Below are positions 1 through 7,793 of a stretch of DNA of 64,000 nt, piece by piece. Position 1 is the stretch's first letter, and each line of letters opens with the position of its first letter. Origin of the DNA: Natrinema longum (lineage in GTDB: Archaea > Halobacteriota > Halobacteria > Halobacteriales > Natrialbaceae); NCBI RefSeq assembly GCF_017352095.1, contig NZ_CP071463.1, positions 3,162,001-3,226,000 on the forward strand. The letters are read 5' to 3'. The notes beneath the pieces are model-generated. The model saw nothing but the letters and a program-made list of their open reading frames with translations, was not told where the DNA came from and did no database searches. The position numbers and the translations under genes were made by a program.

Positions 1-48
1 ATCCACATATAGGGAAGCTTTACCATCGGCGATTCCGCTCGAGTAGGT

Positions 49-330
49 ATGAGCATGAGTACAGCTGAGGATCGTGCCGCTGCCGCCGAAGATACCCTTT
101 CGAAGGACGAATACCGCGACCGTCTCCGTGAGCTGCCACCGAGTGCGAAGCTCGTCGCGAAAGTGCTCGAGACCGACTCGCCGCTCTCGCAGGGCCAACT
201 CGCCGAGGAATCGCTCCTCCCCGACCGGACCGTTCGCTACGCGCTCAACCGCCTCGAGGACGTCGGCCTCGTCGGCTCTCGATACAGTTTCCGGGACGCG
301 CGCAAGCAGGTGTACTTCCTGAAACACTGA
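49..330 (+). CDS. Winged-helix (MarR-like) DNA-binding protein
   Basis: A 93-residue acidic protein that is almost entirely one winged-helix domain. After a charged N-terminus, residues about 28-93 carry the pattern PSAKLVAKVLE, then SQGQLAEESLLPDRTVRYAL as the helix-turn-helix, then a short wing ending in RKQVYFLKH. Small stand-alone proteins of this kind are common in haloarchaea and are annotated as MarR-like regulators; a DNA-binding role is inferred from the fold. ATG codons at 49 and 55 are both possible starts. No partner gene is coupled to it, and its target is unknown. Confidence 0.8.
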   Translation: MSMSTAEDRAAAAEDTLSKDEYRDRLRELPPSAKLVAKVLETDSPLSQGQLAEESLLPDRTVRYALNRLEDVGLVGSRYSFRDARKQVYFLKH

Positions 331-431
331 GTCGAGAGCGAATCGAGTCCGTCGGGTACGCGACGCGGGCAGGTCACACCGGTCGCTGACGCGTCCGATT
401 CGATCACGGGGCATCCACCGGCTGCCGACAT

Positions 432-441
432 ACACTTTTTC
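432..441 (+). promoter_or_regulatory. TATA-like element of the MBL hydrolase gene
   Basis: An ACTTTTTCC-type T-rich box lies about 21-30 nt before the ATG at 462. That spacing fits leaderless transcription and argues for 462 rather than an in-frame GTG at 447. Confidence 0.4.
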
Positions 442-461
442 CCTCGGTGTCACGTCGAGGT

Positions 462-1259
462 ATGGACGTCGTTTCCCGCTCCGTCCCAGTTGCGACACGC
501 GCCCCCAGTGGCGAAACGAACGCCTATCTACTCGGGGCGAATCCCGCGATCCTCGTCGATCCGGCGGCCCGAACCGACGCGCTCGACCGACTGGTTGCCG
601 AGCGCAACGTCGAGCACGTCCTCCTCACGCACACGCACCCGGATCACGTCGGCGGCGTCGAGTCCTACGCCGCGGAGACCGGTGCGACCGTCTGGGCCCG
701 GTACGGTCGAAGCGACCGATTTCACGACGCGACGGGGTGTGAGCCCGATCGGACGTTCGCGCCGGGGACGGCGATCCGACTCGGCGACGAGCGCGTTCGA
801 ATCCTCGACGCGCCCGGCCACGCGCCCGATCACGTCGCGCTCGAGGCCGGCCTCGACGGCCCGATCCTCTGTGGTGACTGTGCCGTCCGCGAGGGCAGCG
901 TCGTCGTCGGCGCACCCGAGGGCGACATGCGCGCGTACGTGACGACGTTGCGCCGCCTCTGGGCGATCGATCCGCCGGCGCTCTATCCGGGCCACGGGCC
1001 CGACATCGACGCTCCGCGAGCGACCCTCGAGCGACTCCTCTCCCACCGGGCCGAGCGCGAACGACGAGTCAACGAGGCAGTCACTGCGGGTGCAGAGACG
1101 CTCGAGGAGATCGTCGACGCGGCCTACGAGAAGGATCTGTCGGGCGTTCGTGACCTCGCGACGGCGACGGTGGTCGCCCATCTCGAGAAACTCGCCGTCG
1201 AGGGAGCGCTGGCGTGGGACGGTGACCGCGCGACGGCGACCGCGGGCGAGGGCGACTGA
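462..1259 (+). CDS. MBL-fold metallohydrolase (LACTB2/glyoxalase II-like)
   Basis: A 265-residue metallo-beta-lactamase-fold hydrolase. The metal motif H57-x-H59-x-D61-H62 (THTHPDH) is intact. Downstream metal ligands are visible in APGHAPDH, in the GDCAV segment and in YPGHGP. A C-terminal helical winged-helix-like segment (RRVNEAVTAGAETLEEIVDA onward) is the hallmark of the LACTB2/RNase Z-related subgroup, as opposed to true glyoxalase II. The substrate cannot be read from the sequence: a thioester or an RNA are both possible. The start at 462 is preferred over a GTG at 447 because of the promoter spacing. The gene precedes the YkgJ-type gene by 29 nt on the same strand. Confidence 0.85.
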   Translation: MDVVSRSVPVATRAPSGETNAYLLGANPAILVDPAARTDALDRLVAERNVEHVLLTHTHPDHVGGVESYAAETGATVWARYGRSDRFHDATGCEPDRTFAPGTAIRLGDERVRILDAPGHAPDHVALEAGLDGPILCGDCAVREGSVVVGAPEGDMRAYVTTLRRLWAIDPPALYPGHGPDIDAPRATLERLLSHRAERERRVNEAVTAGAETLEEIVDAAYEKDLSGVRDLATATVVAHLEKLAVEGALAWDGDRATATAGEGD

Positions 1260-1288
1260 CTTTTCCGCGTCGCCGCGTAGGTTGTGGT

Positions 1289-2005
1289 GTGCAATCGCTC
1301 GAAGCCGACCTCGAAGAGGCACGCCAGCTCGCCGTCGACGACCTCGCGGACGTGATCGAGTCGATCGGCTTCGAGTGTACCCGCTGTGGGGCCTGCTGTC
1401 GGGGCCACGGTGAGGAGGACCACACCGCGACGGTGTTTCCGGACGAAGTCCGCGCTCTCGAGGAGGGCGAGAGCTATGACGGCGACTACGACTGGCGCGA
1501 CGTCGCTCGACCCATGCCGTACGGGCTCTCGGAGGGTGACGACGGGCTCGAGGGCGAGACCTTCGAGTGGGCGCTCCAGACCGACGGCTGTGGCGACTGT
1601 ACCTTTTACGAGGAGGACGAGTCGGGGACGGGAGCCTGTACCGCCCACGAGGACCGCCCACTGATCTGTCGGACCTACCCCTTTAGCATCGCGCTCGCCG
1701 GTACCAGCCAGCCGATGGGTGAGGCTGTCGACAGCGTTGCGCTGGAAGCGCAACGGGAAGCCGGCGAAGCCGGCGACGAGGCGGGGATCGTCCGCGCCCA
1801 CGAGTGCGAGGGACTCGGTCGGGACATCTCCCGTGCGGACGCCCGGGAACTGGCGCGAGCGCTGAAGGAACGCGCCGTTCGGGAACTCGAGGAAGCCATC
1901 GCGGTTCGAGACGAGTACGAACCCGCCGACCCCGACCCCGGCGAGGTGGTCGTCCACGACTCCGAGGGTGCGAAACGGATCGATGGGACGCCCCGCGAGG
2001 AGTGA
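1289..2005 (+). CDS. YkgJ-type cysteine-cluster protein
   Basis: A 238-residue protein starting with GTG. It carries the zinc/Fe-S type signature C30-x2-C33-x2-CC (CTRCGACC), then a second set of Cys in DGCGDC, GACTAHEDRP and LICRTYPF. This is the pattern of the YkgJ/UPF0153 CxxCxxCC family, whose members bind metal but have no settled function. The tail is acidic with a long helix (residues about 185-215). The 29-nt gap to the MBL hydrolase upstream suggests co-transcription, but the functional link is unknown. Confidence 0.85.
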   Translation: MQSLEADLEEARQLAVDDLADVIESIGFECTRCGACCRGHGEEDHTATVFPDEVRALEEGESYDGDYDWRDVARPMPYGLSEGDDGLEGETFEWALQTDGCGDCTFYEEDESGTGACTAHEDRPLICRTYPFSIALAGTSQPMGEAVDSVALEAQREAGEAGDEAGIVRAHECEGLGRDISRADARELARALKERAVRELEEAIAVRDEYEPADPDPGEVVVHDSEGAKRIDGTPREE

Positions 2006-2070
2006 CGGGACGACAACCGATCGCGGGTGCGGTACACAAAAGCCGATCCGGAGCGTCCACTCGAGTAGCC

Positions 2071-2736
2071 ATGTCCGTCGACTACGAGGGAATCACGTTC
2101 GAACGACTCGGCCACGCAAGCATTCGTCTCGAGACCGACGACGGCCTCGTCATCTACGTCGACCCGTGGGGTGAGGTACTCGCGGACGACCCGAGCGACG
2201 GCGACGTCGTGTTCGTCACGCACGACGATATGGACCACTACGATCCGGACGCGATCGAGGCCGTCGCGGGGCCGGACGCGACCGTCGCCGTCTACGAGGC
2301 GGTCGACACCGGTGACCTCGCGTTCGACGTGATCGACCTGCCCCACGAGGGCGAGGCGACCGTTGCGGGGCTCGACGTCCGGACGGTGCCTGCATACAAC
2401 GACCCTGACGGCGACCACCTCGACGAGGACGGAGCGCCGTTCCACGCCGAGGGCGAGGTGATCGGACTGGTGGTGACTCTCGAGGGGACGACCGTGTTCG
2501 TCCCGTCGGATACCGACTTCCTCCCCCACCACGCGTCGATCTCGGCGGACGTGTTCGTCCCACCCATCGGCGGCCACTTTACGATGGACCGTCACGAGGC
2601 GGCCGACTTCGCGCGGAGCGTCGAGCCCGATCTGGTCCTCCCCGAGCACTACGATACGTTCGAGCCCATCGAGACCGACGCCGAGGCGTTCGCCGACGAC
2701 CTCGCAGACGACGGGATCCGCGTCGAACTGTTCTGA
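2071..2736 (+). CDS. MBL-fold metallohydrolase (UlaG/UPF0173-like)
   Basis: A 221-residue metal-dependent hydrolase related to UlaG and the UPF0173 group. It has the family opening ERLGHASIRLE with the ligand-bearing loop DPWG, and ends with GGHFTMDRHEAADF and LPEHYDTFEP, typical of this family. The HxHxDH metal motif reads H51-D-D-M-D-H56, so the usual second His is Asp. The remaining ligands look intact, so activity is not excluded. The ATG at 2071 opens the conserved core directly. Substrate unknown. Confidence 0.8.
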   Translation: MSVDYEGITFERLGHASIRLETDDGLVIYVDPWGEVLADDPSDGDVVFVTHDDMDHYDPDAIEAVAGPDATVAVYEAVDTGDLAFDVIDLPHEGEATVAGLDVRTVPAYNDPDGDHLDEDGAPFHAEGEVIGLVVTLEGTTVFVPSDTDFLPHHASISADVFVPPIGGHFTMDRHEAADFARSVEPDLVLPEHYDTFEPIETDAEAFADDLADDGIRVELF

Positions 2737-2944
2737 GAAGCGGGCTCGAGGGCCGGCGTGACGCCGGACTCCTCGCTCACCGTTCGCGTAGCGATTCGGT
2801 TCGCGGTGGCGTTTCTATCGACCGCTCACTTCCCTCGGCTCTCGACTCGCTCGTATCGGGTCTCGTGACGACCGCGGAGTCGGTCCCGAGAGACGACGAT
2901 TGCGGTCCGAACGGGACTCTCCGAGTCGTACCGCTCGGTGCATC

Positions 2945-3385
2945 TCAGTCGGTCGTTGCGTCCATTTCGTCGGTCGTTTCCACAAGCGTCTCGTCGCCGG
3001 CCATCGCGTGGAGGTGTTCGAGCAGGAGTCCGAACCCCTCCGGCTTGACCCAGGTCGTGACCGCGCCTTCGTCTTCGACCTCCTCGAGGACCTGTTCCTC
3101 GTCCCGGACCGGGACGGAGAACTCGACCGGCTGGTCGAAGCGATCCTCGTTTTCGGCGATCAGGTGCTGTACTTCCTCGAGTTCGCGACGGACGTATTCG
3201 AACGAATCCATCGACTCGGTGTCGTCGCCGATGACGAACCGACGGGTTTGCCCGTCGTCCAGGTCGAGTCTCACGACGCCGCCCTCGATGCGGTCGTCCT
3301 CGAGATACTCGGTCAGGACGTCGTCGAAGAAGTCAGTCGTCATCCGGTCGCCTCGCGGTTTCGACTCCGTACTGTCTGGCGTCAT
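2945..3385 (-). CDS. Unrecognised haloarchaeal acidic protein
   Basis: A 146-residue, highly acidic soluble protein with no signal peptide or membrane segment. It has a beta-rich middle (VVRLDLDDGQTRRFVIGDD) and a helical segment with many Glu. I do not recognise the family. The gene is real by codon usage and because a TATA box sits about 19-28 nt before its ATG. It is transcribed away from the heme d1 operon, and the 255-bp space between the two carries both promoters. Confidence 0.6.
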   Translation of the reverse strand: MTPDSTESKPRGDRMTTDFFDDVLTEYLEDDRIEGGVVRLDLDDGQTRRFVIGDDTESMDSFEYVRRELEEVQHLIAENEDRFDQPVEFSVPVRDEEQVLEEVEDEGAVTTWVKPEGFGLLLEHLHAMAGDETLVETTDEMDATTD

Positions 3386-3403
3386 GTGTATATGTATCGA
3401 TTC

Positions 3404-3413
3404 ATTTATAAAT
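3404..3413 (-). promoter_or_regulatory. TATA box for the 2945-3385 gene
   Basis: The palindromic ATTTATAAAT lies 19-28 nt before the ATG at 3385 on the minus strand, as expected for a leaderless haloarchaeal mRNA. Confidence 0.6.
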
Positions 3414-3596
3414 GTTTGTACCGCCGAATCCTACGCGGTGGGAACTGTTGCCGATCGGGTTCGGCGGCAAAAATCGGTGTAGCGCTCGTTAGGGTGCGGT
3501 ATTTCGCAGCCACGGATATCGTGTCGGACCGACGGAAAAAACCCCCGACGAACATCTTCCCGTGACCTCTCACGAACTCGAAACGTTGCTGCCCGG

Positions 3597-3634
3597 TTAT
3601 ACGTGTATGGTCCAGAGCCTCATCCGTAGAGGTG
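3597..3634 (+). promoter_or_regulatory. Promoter and ribosome-binding site of the heme d1 operon
   Basis: TTATACG at 3597-3603 is a TATA box placing transcription start near 3625. GAGGTG at 3629-3634 is a Shine-Dalgarno sequence 6 nt before the ATG at 3641. The Shine-Dalgarno site selects this ATG over the in-frame GTG at 3632, which lies inside it. Confidence 0.5.
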
Positions 3635-3640
3635 CCCGAA

Positions 3641-5482
3641 ATGTCACAATCCGAGTCAGCGGCCCAGTCGATGGCGGACCACGAGGAACGGATCAAGCGC
3701 CACTTGAGCGCTTCGAGAGAGATCGCGAAGAACCTGGAGTTCGACGACGAGCTCCACTTCGAGATGGGGCTCCCGAGTCCGGGTCGTCGGACGTTCCTGA
3801 AGACGAGCGGCATCGTGGCGGCGTCGGCAGCACTCGCGGGCTGTGCCAGTAACGAAGACGACGATTCGCCGGGGCCGACGGACGACGACGAGGATGGGGA
3901 CTCGTCGAACGAAGGGACATCGGACGCACAGCAAAGCGAGACCGTTCAGTTGTCGGCACATCAATACGAGTTCCAACCCCAGGAGATCCGAGTGGCTCCG
4001 AACACGGAACTCACCATCGAGTTCACGGAGTCGACCTTCGAGCAGAACTCGGACTTCAAATTCCACACGTTCTATCTCGAGGAGCCATACGACGTCGGGC
4101 CGGTCAATCTGCCCGAGAACACGGACGACGAGGTGATCGATTCGGTCACGTTCGTCACCGACGAAGAGGGGACCTTCGACTTCGAGTGTAACATTTACTG
4201 TGGGGACGGACACGCCCAGATGAACGGCCAACTGTACGTCGTTCCCGAGGGCGAGTCCGTCGACAAGGTCGACTTCACCGACATGGAGACGCTGAAAGAG
4301 CGTCACGAGGTCCTCAAAGAAGAGAGCGAACTGGCCCAGGAGCCCCAACACGACCTCGATCTGCGGGACATCATGGTCGTCACCGAGCGCAACAACGCCT
4401 CGGTCGCGATGATCGATACGGTCAACGACGAGCTCATGGAGCGGGTCGAGAACGTGGGGAAGGCGATCCACGTTCACGACTTCCATCCCGAACTGCCCGA
4501 GCAGACACGCGAGGGTGCGTACGTGTATACGCAATCGCGCCAGGGGGAGATGTACAAGATCGATCTGTTCGACTTCGAACGGGTCGCGGTCGCCGACGCC
4601 GGGACGGACGCCCGGGACATCGCCGTCTCCAGAGACGGCAACTACGTGATCGGCGGGTTCTACAACCCGAACCACCTCGTCATCTGCGACGCAGACACGA
4701 TGGAGCCGATCAAGCGGATCCCGACCCACACCGTCAACCCCGACGGCGAGAGCCTCGGGAGCCGGGTCTGCTCGCTGTACGACGTTCCCCACGAAGGGCT
4801 GTTCCTCGCGGGACTCAAGGAGGGCGGCGAAGTGTGGCTCATCGACTACACGCAGGAGGAGTTCCCGGTCGTGGCGACCATCGAATGCGGTCGAACCCTC
4901 CACGACGGGTTCTTCACGGACGACGGTCGCTACTTCATGATCGCCTCGCAGACGGACAACCAGATGGACATCATCGACACGCAAGAACGGAGCCACGTCG
5001 CCGCGATTCCGATGGACGGGGTGCCACACCCCGGTCCCGGCGCGCTCTACCCCGACGAGGACCTCGCCTTTACCACCCACGCGGGCGCGCCGAGCGTCGG
5101 CGTCTGGAACACGGAGACCTGGGAGGCCGAGCAGATGATCGACGTCAGGGGCTCGGGACTGTTCATCCGGAAACACGAGAACAGCGACTACGTCTGGGCC
5201 GACGTCATCCTCACCGACAGCGAGGACGACGCCTACGTCTACACGATCGATCCCGAGACCCTCGAGGTCGACCAGGAGATCGACTGCAGCCAGTGGGGTG
5301 CCGCCGCCGCGATCCACCCCGAGTTCAGCCGCGACGGCGAGAAAGTGTACATCAGCGTCTGGATGGGCGAGAACGAATCGATCCTCGTGTTCGATCCGAA
5401 CACGGGCGAACTGCTGACCCAGATCGAGGATCTGCTGGCACCGACCGGGAAGTTCCTCGGCGTCCGCGCTGAGGGGCACTGA
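3641..5482 (+). CDS. CuA cupredoxin-cytochrome d1 fusion (NirS-like), Tat lipoprotein
   Basis: A 613-residue exported protein. After a 47-residue cytoplasmic extension come a Tat motif (R49-R50-T-F-L-K) and a lipobox Cys68, so it should be anchored outside the membrane. Residues about 85-205 form a cupredoxin with a complete CuA site: H142 (FKFHTF) and C183-x3-C187-x3-H191-x2-M194. Residues about 246-613 match the eight-bladed d1 propeller of cytochrome cd1 nitrite reductase: proximal His candidate H277 (KAIHVH), active-site His in LHDG (H421) and PHPG (H463), then LFIRKHENSDY, ISVWMGENES and APTGKF. No heme c motif CxxCH is present; CuA appears to replace the cytochrome c domain. A d1-heme nitrite (NO-forming) reductase or related oxidoreductase is inferred. 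It is the first gene of an operon with NirF-like, NirJ-like and HemA genes. Confidence 0.85.
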   Translation: MSQSESAAQSMADHEERIKRHLSASREIAKNLEFDDELHFEMGLPSPGRRTFLKTSGIVAASAALAGCASNEDDDSPGPTDDDEDGDSSNEGTSDAQQSETVQLSAHQYEFQPQEIRVAPNTELTIEFTESTFEQNSDFKFHTFYLEEPYDVGPVNLPENTDDEVIDSVTFVTDEEGTFDFECNIYCGDGHAQMNGQLYVVPEGESVDKVDFTDMETLKERHEVLKEESELAQEPQHDLDLRDIMVVTERNNASVAMIDTVNDELMERVENVGKAIHVHDFHPELPEQTREGAYVYTQSRQGEMYKIDLFDFERVAVADAGTDARDIAVSRDGNYVIGGFYNPNHLVICDADTMEPIKRIPTHTVNPDGESLGSRVCSLYDVPHEGLFLAGLKEGGEVWLIDYTQEEFPVVATIECGRTLHDGFFTDDGRYFMIASQTDNQMDIIDTQERSHVAAIPMDGVPHPGPGALYPDEDLAFTTHAGAPSVGVWNTETWEAEQMIDVRGSGLFIRKHENSDYVWADVILTDSEDDAYVYTIDPETLEVDQEIDCSQWGAAAAIHPEFSRDGEKVYISVWMGENESILVFDPNTGELLTQIEDLLAPTGKFLGVRAEGH

Positions 5483-5508
5483 TCGTACCCGACCGTTCCC
5501 ACAGGCAC

Positions 5509-6654
5509 ATGTCCGACACCCACACCGAAACGACGGCAACGACCCGGCACGCACGGGGGCCGCTCGCGCTCGTCAAGCACCTCCGCGGAGCGGGGTTTAC
5601 CGTGATCGATGCGGATAGCCACGAGCCGATCGGCCGAGTCGGCGAGGGACGCCAGCCTCACGCGCTCGCAGCCCACCCGGGCGGACGCTGGGCGTACGTC
5701 CCCTACATGGCGTCGAACGCGCTCGAGGTCGTCGATCTCCGGACGCTCTCCGTCGCGGACCGCGTCGAGACGGTCGGCACTGCGCCGGTGGGAGCGGTCC
5801 TGACCCGGACCGGACGGTACCTGTTCGTCAGCACCTACGGAGGGCTTCCCGGGGACGATCGGCCCGGACTCGCCGTCTTCCGTACGGACGGCGAACAGGT
5901 CGAACTGGTCGCGGAACTCCCGACGGGGAAGGCCGCCGGGCTGACGGTCGACGTCCGGAACGACGTCTGGGTCGCGCTGAAAGACGCCGACGAGGTCGTC
6001 CGCATCTCGGGGACGCCGCCGTTCGCGGAGCGCGACCGGTTCGCGGTCGCCGGTGGTCCCCAGGACCTGGCGTACGACCCGGCGTACGGACTGCTGGGCG
6101 TGAACGACGTCGACGCTGGAAGCGTCACGTTCGTGGACGCACTCGAGGCATCGGTGCTCGGCTCGGTTCCGGTTCCGAACCCGCGAGGGGGGACGGCCGT
6201 TCCGGCCAGCGATCGGTGGTTCGCCGGGAACACCGACGGAGACGGCGTCACGGTAGTCGACGTGAACGCGGTTCGACGCGACGACACCGATTCGACGGCC
6301 GTCGAACACGTCCCGCTGGGAACGGCCACCGCCTTTACCGACGCGACCCCCGACGGGGCGCTGGTCGCCGTCGACGCGTACGACGACGACCGCGTCACGT
6401 TCCTCGAGCCGGCGACCCTCGAGATCGTCGCGCGGGTCGAAACTGGCCCGACGCCCCGTCATCCGCAGTTCAGCGCGGACGGGCGGGTCTGTTACGTTCC
6501 GAGCGTCGACGGCGACGCGGTGACCGTCATCGATGTCGACGCGATCCGCTCGACGGGTGATTCCCCCCACGATCCGATCGTGACGAAGATAGATTTGCCC
6601 GACGGGGCCGGGCCTGCGGGCTGTTTCCGTACCGACAGAGGGAGATATCCATGA
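5509..6654 (+). CDS. NirF-like beta-propeller protein 1
   Basis: A 381-residue YVTN/NirF-type propeller with repeated blades such as GRWAYVPYMASNALEVVDL and GRYLFVSTYGG. It has no signal peptide, so it should be cytoplasmic. H51 in GEGRQPHALAAHPG sits where NirS and NirF carry their blade-1 His. NirF acts late in heme d1 synthesis in denitrifying bacteria (dihydro-heme d1 dehydrogenase). Here the role is inferred from fold, this His and position between the d1 protein and the NirJ-like gene. The gene starts 26 nt after the CuA-d1 stop and overlaps the next gene by ATGA. A heme chaperone role is an alternative. Confidence 0.7.
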   Translation: MSDTHTETTATTRHARGPLALVKHLRGAGFTVIDADSHEPIGRVGEGRQPHALAAHPGGRWAYVPYMASNALEVVDLRTLSVADRVETVGTAPVGAVLTRTGRYLFVSTYGGLPGDDRPGLAVFRTDGEQVELVAELPTGKAAGLTVDVRNDVWVALKDADEVVRISGTPPFAERDRFAVAGGPQDLAYDPAYGLLGVNDVDAGSVTFVDALEASVLGSVPVPNPRGGTAVPASDRWFAGNTDGDGVTVVDVNAVRRDDTDSTAVEHVPLGTATAFTDATPDGALVAVDAYDDDRVTFLEPATLEIVARVETGPTPRHPQFSADGRVCYVPSVDGDAVTVIDVDAIRSTGDSPHDPIVTKIDLPDGAGPAGCFRTDRGRYP

Positions 6655-7793
6655 CTTTCGATACCGATAGCGCAGCCGTCGCGACCGAAGGATCGTCCCG
6701 CACGCCGACGATCGTCAAGAACGCCGCGAGCAGCCACTTCAGCGCGGTCGCCCTCTCCGAGGGTGAGGTCCTCGCAGCGGTCGGCGAGGGACGGTACCCG
6801 CACACGGCGCTGTTCCATCCGGACGCACCGGTCGCGTACCTGCTGTACATCGCCAGCGCCCATCTCGAAGTCCTCGACCTCGAGCGCCTGGAGACCGTCC
6901 AGCGCGTCGACCGGCTCGGAACGATGCCCGTCGGGAGCGCGCTGGGCCCCGGCGGCGACTCGCTGTTCGTCGGGACTGCGGTCGACCTGCCGACGGCGTC
7001 CGATCCGGGCGTTATCGCGTTCGATATCGACGAGGACGGCCGACTCGAGCCTGCGGGCACGCGGCCGCTCTCGCGGAGTTCCGGCATGCGGATCGGCCCG
7101 GACGACCGCCTCTACGTGGGCCAGAAGATCGAGGACGAAGTCGCCGTGCTCGGCGCGGACCCCCGGCTCGAGGTCGAGGCGCGGATCCCCGTCGGCGCGG
7201 AGCCACACGACCTGTACGTACTCGACGACGACGGGCTCCTGGTCGTCAACCACGCCGGCGGCTCGTCGGCCTCCTTCGTCGACGCGGCCGCCGAGCGGGT
7301 CCGCTGTACCGCCGAGACGGGGACGAATCCGCACGGTTTCGCCGTCGCGGACGGGCCCGAGTATCGGTACGGGCTGTTCCCGGCCCGCGAGGACGACCGC
7401 GTCGCCGTCGTCGATCTCGAGGCGGCCGCGGCGGGCGAGGCGTCGTCGACCGAAACGCTGCTCGACGTCGAAACGACGACCGGTTTCGCCGGCGTGAGGC
7501 CGGACGGCCGCTACGCCATCGTCGACTCCTACGACGAGCAGTTCGTGACGATCCTGAACCTGACCGACCTGTCCGTCGCCGGTCGCGTCGAGATCGGCGG
7601 GGAACCGCTCCACGTCGTCTTCGGCCCCGACGGCGAGGAGTGTTACGTCGGGAACATGGAGCGGACCGACCTCGCGGTGCTCGACACGCGACCGCTTGCC
7701 GACGATCGTCCGGCGGACGTCGCAGTCGGCCGCCGAATCGACGGGTTCGGGGAGAAACCGAGCGGCATCTTCCGCCCGGAGGTGGACCAATGA
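6651..7793 (+). CDS. NirF-like beta-propeller protein 2
   Basis: A 380-residue paralog of the preceding propeller, also without a signal peptide. Its His is at the same residue number, H51, in GEGRYPHTALFHP. Blades such as VAYLLYIASAHLEVLDL, PHDLYVLDDDGLLVVNHAGG and EPLHVVFGPDGEECYVGN are readable. ATGA overlaps at both ends show translational coupling with its neighbours. Two adjacent copies suggest a heterodimer or a split of NirF-type and NirN-type tasks. Inferred to act in heme d1 maturation or handover. Confidence 0.7.
   Translation: MTFDTDSAAVATEGSSRTPTIVKNAASSHFSAVALSEGEVLAAVGEGRYPHTALFHPDAPVAYLLYIASAHLEVLDLERLETVQRVDRLGTMPVGSALGPGGDSLFVGTAVDLPTASDPGVIAFDIDEDGRLEPAGTRPLSRSSGMRIGPDDRLYVGQKIEDEVAVLGADPRLEVEARIPVGAEPHDLYVLDDDGLLVVNHAGGSSASFVDAAAERVRCTAETGTNPHGFAVADGPEYRYGLFPAREDDRVAVVDLEAAAAGEASSTETLLDVETTTGFAGVRPDGRYAIVDSYDEQFVTILNLTDLSVAGRVEIGGEPLHVVFGPDGEECYVGNMERTDLAVLDTRPLADDRPADVAVGRRIDGFGEKPSGIFRPEVDQ

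Noticed and set aside
3656-5554. 632-codon open frame on the minus strand opposite the CuA-d1 gene
   Set aside because: It mirrors the plus-strand gene; high GC and Asp/Glu codons leave long stop-free antisense frames. The plus-strand protein has full motif support.
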